From the NCBI GenBank assembly GCA_905214955.1, contig CAJMON010000003.1, forward strand, positions 1 to 64,000: DNA of 64,000 nt. The letters are read 5' to 3'. A program made the position numbers and the translations under genes. Of the stretch, positions 58,851-64,000 are shown piece by piece; position 1 is the stretch's first letter; each line of letters begins with the position of its first letter. This stretch comes from an uncultured bacterium. Its GTDB lineage: Bacteria; Bacillota; Clostridia; Lachnospirales; Lachnospiraceae. Below the pieces are notes generated by a model. It was given only the letters and a program-made list of their open reading frames with translations. It searched no databases and had not been told where the DNA came from.

Positions 58851-60467
58851 TTGAAACAGACCAGTATAGGGGGAGAACGTTATCGAATTGTGAAAAGACT
58901 GGGGGGCTCTGTTTTTCTTACCATGCAGGCAAGTACCTGCCAGCTTCGGGTGATCAAGAAAGTATCTGGTACCAAGAAGCGGCTGACAGATATGGAGAGA
59001 AATTACTGGATGCACCTTTCACATCCTGGGATTGCAAAGGTGCTGGATATTTTTGAGGAGGGAGAGACTGTTTATTATGTGATGGAGTATTTTCCAGGGA
59101 AGACGCTTCAAGAAATCTTTGATGAAAAGGGCAGAATTTCAGAAAAGGAAGTCCGGGAGTGGATGATTCAGATGTGCAGAATTTTGAACTATCTCCATGC
59201 AAGGAGTCCTGCAGTGGTGCATGGAGATTTAAAGCCTGCCAATATTTACTGCCTGACAGGAGGGCGGCTGATGCTGCTGGATTTGGGGGCCGCATTTTTG
59301 GAAGATGGACAGAAGACATTTTACATTGGAACAGCCGCATTTGCTTCTCCGGAACAGAAAAAGGGAGAAGGAGGGTTGGATGCCCGCAGTGACCTGTACA
59401 GCCTGGGAGCTGCCATGTATTATCTGTTAACCGGGAGATACTGGGAAGGCAGCTTTGGAAAGAAGAAAAGGCACAGGAAAGGCGGACTGTATCCGATTCT
59501 GGAAAAGTGTATGAAGGAAGTGCCGAAAGAGCGCTACCGTTCCTGTGCAGAATTGGAGAAGAGATTACTGAGCCAGAAGAACAGGGGGAGAAACAGCTGT
59601 ATGGCTATTCTAGCAGCTGCGCTTTTGTGTACGGCAGTGCAGAAGGGAAGGGGTGCGGCAGATGAGGTGAAGACAGCAAAAATAAGGGATGAGCCTGCAC
59701 AAGCAGAACAAACAAGCAGGGAAATCGGCCAGGAGGAAACCTGGCAGATTATTCAAACGACAAATCAGGATATAAATCAAAACACAAATCAAAACATAAA
59801 TCAAAACACAAATCAGGAGAAAGCTTCACAAAAAAGTGAAGAAACAGGTCAACAGGCAGATCAGGAAAATCAAGATCAGATCTATGAAACCTTATTACAG
59901 AAATTTATGGAAGACGGCTGTATCAGTCCAGGGGAAGAACTGGAACTGCAAGCCGCGTTTCGAACCCATGGAGAGAGCCATTTTTTGTATCAGGCAGGCT
60001 GTCTTAGCTGGTATTACAGCCAAGACGGGACAAAGGCGGGGGCAGTGAACTGGTTTCGCCTGCTGGAGCGTACAGAAAAGGAGAAATTTTCGGAAGAAGA
60101 AAAAAGATGGATCCATGTTTACCGGGTCATGGGAGAGGCCATGGAGCGGCCAGCTGGAGAGCTTCTGGAAAAAGAAGAAGCAAAAGAGCTGTGGGAAGCG
60201 CTGTGCTTTGCCCTGGAGAGAGAAGTCCCAGGGGGAGTCTGGAGTAGCAGGGAAGAACAGCAAAAAACAGGAAAACAGCTTTTTAAAGAAGTCGTTTCCC
60301 AAGTCTACCTGTACGCAGACAGTTTTCAAAAAGGAGGGATAAAAAAAGAAGACTATGAGGCATTTACAAATCAGGCAGAACTCAGAAGCTTGGAGGGAGA
60401 AAGTGAAAAAAACACAGTAAGGGAACAGATAGAACTGCTAAAAGAAACCATTCAGAATCTTTTTTAA
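58851..60467 (+). CDS. transmembrane Ser/Thr protein kinase-like protein
   Basis: A 538-aa protein. The kinase domain (about 8-240) has Lys36/37 (LRVIKKV), catalytic HGDLKPANI (124-132; Gly replaces Arg of HRD), DLG at 143-145 in place of DFG, and an APE-like FASPEQ. The Gly-rich loop is degenerate (LGGSVFL). A single membrane helix (about 249-263) is followed by an extracytoplasmic part with an Asn/Gln-rich repeat (about 305-325, TNQNINQNTNQ) and a helical region (about 340-538). This is the layout of PrkC-type sensor kinases but with no PASTA repeats. TTG start at 58851 with GGAGGTG at 58837. Confidence 0.82.
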   Translation: MKQTSIGGERYRIVKRLGGSVFLTMQASTCQLRVIKKVSGTKKRLTDMERNYWMHLSHPGIAKVLDIFEEGETVYYVMEYFPGKTLQEIFDEKGRISEKEVREWMIQMCRILNYLHARSPAVVHGDLKPANIYCLTGGRLMLLDLGAAFLEDGQKTFYIGTAAFASPEQKKGEGGLDARSDLYSLGAAMYYLLTGRYWEGSFGKKKRHRKGGLYPILEKCMKEVPKERYRSCAELEKRLLSQKNRGRNSCMAILAAALLCTAVQKGRGAADEVKTAKIRDEPAQAEQTSREIGQEETWQIIQTTNQDINQNTNQNINQNTNQEKASQKSEETGQQADQENQDQIYETLLQKFMEDGCISPGEELELQAAFRTHGESHFLYQAGCLSWYYSQDGTKAGAVNWFRLLERTEKEKFSEEEKRWIHVYRVMGEAMERPAGELLEKEEAKELWEALCFALEREVPGGVWSSREEQQKTGKQLFKEVVSQVYLYADSFQKGGIKKEDYEAFTNQAELRSLEGESEKNTVREQIELLKETIQNLF

Positions 60468-60541
60468 CCAAATTAAGCAAAGAGCGAAGTGGATTGCGAA
60501 TATCCGCTTTGACACACAGATTGGCAAGGGGAGGAGTCCGT

Positions 60542-62575
60542 ATGAAGAGAAAATGGAAGCATATCCTGCTGTCAGTATGTATGACAGGGGCACTCGTCTG
60601 GGGGCAGGAAGGGGAAAAACTTTTGACCAGCGCAGAGAGTTCCGTACAGGAAAGGCAGGAGAAAGAGACAAGCCAGAAGAAAGTAAAAAAGTCAAAGAAA
60701 AATGCAGAATTGGAATTAGATATGGGTATGAGCCTGGATCCGGAGTCAGAGATAGATCTGGAGATAGATTTGGAGCTGGAGCCAGAAACGGAAACAGATC
60801 AGGGGATGGACCTGGAGTTGGAATCAGGGACGGAAACAGATTTGGAAATGAACTTGGAGCCAGATTCAGAAGCAGAAACAGATTTGGAACTGGAATCGGA
60901 AACGGAGCTGGAGTCAGAAACGGAGCTGGAGTCAGAAATGCAGGAAGAATTCGAAAAAACACCGGCAGATACAGAGACGGAAGAGAACGAGAGCGGGGAG
61001 ACAGAAGGAGAAGAAACGGAGATGGCAGAAACCGAGCCTGTAACAGAAGAGAGTGAAGGAATGGAAACAGAAGAGACAGAAAGGGAAACTGCAGAGCCGG
61101 AAGAAATAGAAGCAGAATTTACAGAATCTGAGAATTTGGAAAGAGAAACCGAGTCAGAAGAAACCGAAATTCAGGAGTCAGAAGAGATAGAAGAGATAGA
61201 GACAGAAACCTCAGCCGCAGCAGAAGCAATCGAAGAATCGGAACCCATGACAGAGGAGAAACAGCCAGAACTTCTTTTGGAACCGGAGCCGGAGACAGAA
61301 CACAAAGAGCCAGAGCTGAAAGAAGCAGAGTCGACAGAATCAGACGAAAGTCTCTCCCACAAAGAAATCCAGGAGATAGAATCAAAAATTGAAGAAATTC
61401 AGGATGAAGAAATTTTGAAAGAGCCAGAAGAGTCTGCCGAAACAGAATCAGAAACAAAAGTAGCAGAGCCTGAAGAAGTACAGCAGCCAGAGACGGAAGG
61501 AGCTTTTCAGACAGAGCAAAAATCAGAGGATTCTGCAGAATCAGAACCCATGTTACAGCCAGAATTGAAAGAGCAGAAAAAAGAAGAACTTCCTGTTCAG
61601 GGAACCTACACCAATGACAGAAAATTGACCAGTGTGGAGGTACCGGGAATGGAAGAACAGGAAGAACTGGATGACGGGGATCAAATGACTGCGACGATAA
61701 AAGAACAGGCTGCCAGCTGGAACAGTCAGAACTGTGTGTATGGAGTCAAACAATACGGTTCGGTATTCCATGCGGATGATAAGACACAGAAGAAGCAGGA
61801 GGCCTTTTATTTAAAGGAGAGCTTTGAACCGGTGATGGAGCTGGAAAATGTGAAAAAAATCCAGACACAGAAACTGGTATGCATCAAGAACGGCGTTTCC
61901 AGAGAACTGACTGCAGGGGTGGACTATGAGATCTGTGAAGTGGAGAAAGAAAATGGATGGAAGAAATATGCGTACCGCATCAAAAAAGAAACATTTCAGG
62001 AAGAAGGAATCTATTCCGTCACGATTTTTACGATGGATCAGGCAGGAAACATTTCGGATACAAGGAAGAGTGCGGATACCCTGTCGTTTGTCATTGACAG
62101 AACACCTCCGGAAGTGCGTTTGGAAGGGGTTGAAGATGGAAGAACCTACCAGAAAGGAAAATGCCAGGTTGGTATCTTGGCAGGAGACAGCAGTGGAATA
62201 CGGCATCTGAAAGTTTGGACAGATGGAAAGCTTTTAAGTCAAGGTGACACAGATTCCCTGGAAGTACAGCTTGACCAGACAGGGTGGCATACCATCTGGG
62301 CAAAAGCATGGGACAATGCAGGAAATGTGACTTGCAGTGAAAAAATCCGGTATTGCATCGCAGGAGAAACCTCTGGGCAGGTGCAGAAAATGGTTTTCAA
62401 AGGAAACCAGCCAAAGGTCATGCAGACGGGATATGAAAAAGAGAGCAGACGCATATCTCCAGAAATCCTGCAGACTGATGGGGAAAAGGAGCCAGAAAAA
62501 CTGACAGCCGTGCTGATGAGTTCTCTGTTTCTTCTTGTAATGGCAGTCTGCCTGCTGCGAAAACTGGAATTTTAA
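60542..62575 (+). CDS. Glu-rich surface protein with Ig-like domains
   Basis: A 677-aa protein. Residues 1-about 25 are a basic-hydrophobic signal peptide (HILLSVCMTGALVWG). About 40-370 is extremely acidic, low-complexity (ELESETELESE, TETEENESGETEGEETE). Then beta-rich domains (about 420-620) with IYSVTIFTMDQAGNISDT, RTPPEVRLEGVEDG and WHTIWAKAWDNAGNVT match Ig-like surface modules. A C-terminal membrane helix (about 654-672) with RKLEF ends it. SD GGAGGAG before ATG 60542. It follows the kinase gene by 74 bp without a terminator, so co-transcription is likely. Confidence 0.75.
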   Translation: MKRKWKHILLSVCMTGALVWGQEGEKLLTSAESSVQERQEKETSQKKVKKSKKNAELELDMGMSLDPESEIDLEIDLELEPETETDQGMDLELESGTETDLEMNLEPDSEAETDLELESETELESETELESEMQEEFEKTPADTETEENESGETEGEETEMAETEPVTEESEGMETEETERETAEPEEIEAEFTESENLERETESEETEIQESEEIEEIETETSAAAEAIEESEPMTEEKQPELLLEPEPETEHKEPELKEAESTESDESLSHKEIQEIESKIEEIQDEEILKEPEESAETESETKVAEPEEVQQPETEGAFQTEQKSEDSAESEPMLQPELKEQKKEELPVQGTYTNDRKLTSVEVPGMEEQEELDDGDQMTATIKEQAASWNSQNCVYGVKQYGSVFHADDKTQKKQEAFYLKESFEPVMELENVKKIQTQKLVCIKNGVSRELTAGVDYEICEVEKENGWKKYAYRIKKETFQEEGIYSVTIFTMDQAGNISDTRKSADTLSFVIDRTPPEVRLEGVEDGRTYQKGKCQVGILAGDSSGIRHLKVWTDGKLLSQGDTDSLEVQLDQTGWHTIWAKAWDNAGNVTCSEKIRYCIAGETSGQVQKMVFKGNQPKVMQTGYEKESRRISPEILQTDGEKEPEKLTAVLMSSLFLLVMAVCLLRKLEF

Positions 62576-62643
62576 GAAAACAGCTGTGCGCTGAAAAAAG
62601 AACTGTGATATGCTGTAAGAAAAACAAAAGAGAGGGATTTAAT

Positions 62644-63282
62644 ATGACAGCGATGATCACAGAGATTTTTTATCCGCTGCTGCTTAGTTACGGAATGGCA
62701 TTTTTGGCATCAGCAGTTTCACAGGGAAGAGGGGATGCAGCTTCCGTAACCAGCCTGACAGCAGTATTCACCATTCTGGCAGCAGGTTTGTGTTATCGTC
62801 AGGAGTGTAGAAAAAGAAAAGAAGAGAGGATGAAGCAGCGGCAGGAGGAGCCGATGCCGCTTTGGAGCTGGTTTGCGCTGGCAGCGGCAGGCGTTTTGGG
62901 AAATGTTGTGTTTTCTTTTTTGCTTTCCTTTTTGCAGCTGATTTTGGGATTGTCCAATGCCGTTCAGGAGGAACTGCTTTCTGGAAAAAGTATGTGGATT
63001 CAGGAAGCAGGCCTTGGAATTGCAGTGCCTGTGGCGGAAGAACTGATTTTTCGGGGCCTGACCTATGGAAATATGCGGAAACATCTTGGAGTCTGGCCCT
63101 CTGCAGTTCTTGGAGGTGCCCTGTTTGCAGTGTACCATGGAAATGTGATGCAGATGCTGTATGCATTTCCTATGGGAGTAGTGCTGTGCCTGGTCTATGA
63201 AAAGTGCAAAACTATCAAAGCACCTATTGTGCTGCACTGTGCAGCTAATTTAAGTACTATATTGTGGAGAGTGATCGTTTAA
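62644..63282 (+). CDS. CPBP family intramembrane metalloprotease
   Basis: A 212-aa membrane protein with about six helices. The CPBP (Abi/Rce1) motifs are present: PVAEELIFRGLTYG (motif 1, EExxxR) and LFAVYHGNVMQMLYAF (motif 2, FxxxH), then a late His/Asn in VLHCAANL. Members process prenylated proteins or act in bacteriocin immunity and membrane-protein cleavage. GAGAGGG precedes ATG 62644. The gap to the Glu-rich protein gene is 68 bp and same-strand, so it may belong to that operon. Confidence 0.85.
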   Translation: MTAMITEIFYPLLLSYGMAFLASAVSQGRGDAASVTSLTAVFTILAAGLCYRQECRKRKEERMKQRQEEPMPLWSWFALAAAGVLGNVVFSFLLSFLQLILGLSNAVQEELLSGKSMWIQEAGLGIAVPVAEELIFRGLTYGNMRKHLGVWPSAVLGGALFAVYHGNVMQMLYAFPMGVVLCLVYEKCKTIKAPIVLHCAANLSTILWRVIV

Positions 63283-63330
63283 GTTTGCTGCGGCATCCGG
63301 CCTGATCTGGCGGCTATCCGTGAATCTGCA

Positions 63331-63358
63331 TGTGGAGGCAGGAATTTTTCCTGTCCAC
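63331..63358. repeat. hairpin before gltB
   Basis: GTGGA..CAGGAA pairs with TTCCTG..TCCAC with a two-base bulge. Apart from this and the promoter at 63488, the gap 63283-63599 shows nothing I recognise. Confidence 0.4.
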
Positions 63359-63487
63359 TGCCTGGAATATTGTGGAAAAATAAACGAAAAATAAAAGTAA
63401 TATCATATAACAAAATGAAAATCACAGAAAAATAGAATAAAAAATGCGAGATTACAGATTATCAGACAATTTAAGAAAAAGAAACAC

Positions 63488-63516
63488 TTTACAGATTCAA
63501 GATTCCGGTGTATAGT
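63488..63516 (+). promoter_or_regulatory. promoter of gltB
   Basis: TTTACA (63488-63493) and TATAGT (63511-63516), spacer 17, with a leader of about 75 nt containing a small GTAGT/ACTAC hairpin. Confidence 0.65.
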
Positions 63517-63599
63517 AAACGCATATTTGGTCAGTGTAGTGCGTTAAAGTAACTACGTGCAGGACTGAGGACTTTCAGATGAAGAAAGGAAAAGTGCAT

Positions 63600-64000
63600 A
63601 TGGAGACGAATGTAAAGTCACCGGGAACCGAGAATCTTGGATTGTACCGGCCGGAATTCGAGCATGATAACTGCGGAATCGGAGCAATCGTAAATATTAA
63701 AGGAATACGAACTCATGAAACCGTTGAAAATGCATTAAAAATTGTTGAAAACCTTGAACATAGAGCAGGCAAAGATGCCGAAGGAAAGACAGGCGACGGA
63801 GTTGGAATTATGCTGCAGATCTCGCATAAATTCTTCTCGAAAGTCTGTAAGTCCCTCGGCATTTTTTTAGCCAAAGAAAGAGACTATGGAGTAGGGATGT
63901 TCTTCTTCCCACAGGATGAGCTGAAACGGAACCAGGCAAAAAAAATGTTCGAGATCATTGTGGAAAAAGAGGGAATGGAGTTCCTTGGATGGCGTCAGGT
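63600..64000 (+). CDS. gltB: glutamate synthase large subunit, 5' end (partial)
   Basis: The frame stays open from ATG 63600 to the window edge, 133 codons. The propeptide METNVKSPGTENLGLYRPEF leads to the glutaminase nucleophile Cys25 in EHDNCGIGAIVNIKG, followed by ENLEHRAGKDAEGKTGDGVGIM, the signature of the GltB N-terminal Ntn-hydrolase domain. The complete protein makes glutamate from 2-oxoglutarate and glutamine. AAAGGA (63585-63590) supports ATG 63600; ATG 63579 is in frame with its own GAGG. About 1400 residues would be expected; the rest lies outside. Confidence 0.93.
   Translation, partial: METNVKSPGTENLGLYRPEFEHDNCGIGAIVNIKGIRTHETVENALKIVENLEHRAGKDAEGKTGDGVGIMLQISHKFFSKVCKSLGIFLAKERDYGVGMFFFPQDELKRNQAKKMFEIIVEKEGMEFLGWRQ

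Noticed and set aside
59757..59815. Repeated CAAAACACAAATCAA-type units as a CRISPR-like array
   Set aside because: The repeats are in frame inside the kinase gene and encode the Asn/Gln-rich linker.
60553..61056. Arg/Gly-rich 167-aa frame inside the Glu-rich gene
   Set aside because: It is the shifted reading of a purine-rich repeat with no ribosome binding site of its own; the Glu-rich frame continues on both sides with signal peptide and folded domains.

Overview
The window looks like chromosomal DNA of an anaerobic Firmicute of the family Lachnospiraceae; a Blautia-like gut acetogen is my best guess. That is inference from gene content and protein style, not from a search. Pointers are formate-tetrahydrofolate ligase beside a formate/nitrite channel, an anaerobic (cbi-type) cobalamin operon, an orphan eutS-eutP pair, a YlmC/YmxH sporulation-type protein, the DUF5717/DUF5716 gene block, AGGAGG-type ribosome binding sites and sigma-A promoters with 17-base spacers. 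No phage, integrase, complete insertion sequence or CRISPR array is visible.

Layout. 1-8.0 kb: a carbohydrate locus with an IclR regulator, a DapA-family aldolase/lyase, two LplB/LplC-type ABC permeases, a solute-binding protein and, behind a 160-bp MITE-like element, a glycoside-hydrolase-like protein. A matching palindrome lies before both the regulator and the aldolase. 8.1-9.6 kb: tRNA-Leu and a secreted metallo-beta-lactamase-fold protein flanked by two copies of a 134-bp repeat. 10.1-13.3 kb: fhs behind a very long leader (a tetrahydrofolate riboswitch plus a second, unrecognised structured RNA that may mask the ribosome binding site), then the formate channel. 13.4-15.8 kb: a MATE exporter, a YlmC-like protein and nrdR. 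15.9-21.5 kb: a three-gene block of unknown function (1186-aa DUF5717-like, DUF5716-like, TPR-like). 21.6-28.4 kb: purF-purB-purL. 28.6-30.7 kb: a VOC protein, tRNA-Val and tRNA-Met, and a UPF0175/DUF3368 toxin-antitoxin-like pair.

30.7-44.6 kb: a small Nif11-like protein, eutS-eutP, and an eleven-gene cobalamin operon (cbiD, L, F, G, H, a J-E-T fusion, A, B, cobD, cbiP, cbiC) that covers much of the corrin ring and side-chain chemistry but lacks cobalt chelation and the last nucleotide-loop steps. 44.6-51.5 kb: two SH3b membrane proteins, mecA, an unknown gene, a methyltransferase / LysR / triple-domain methyltransferase fusion set and an Hpt protein. 51.6-58.6 kb: a DUF6110-like protein with a P-type ATPase lacking the usual CPC motif, a tandem pair of tRNA-Thr genes, truA, a LUD-domain protein and argS. 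58.8-64 kb: a transmembrane Ser/Thr kinase-like protein, a Glu-rich surface protein, a CPBP protease and the start of gltB, cut by the window edge.

The strongest unexplained signals are: (1) the second structured RNA in the fhs leader, with mutually exclusive pairings over the ribosome binding site; (2) a dispersed intergenic repeat seen in four places, whose long hairpins keep their fold while the arms change in a compensating way; (3) the DUF5717/DUF5716/TPR block; (4) the kinase/Glu-rich protein/CPBP block; (5) the methyltransferase set with three related domains in one protein. All coordinates and pairings were read by eye; no search or folding program was run.
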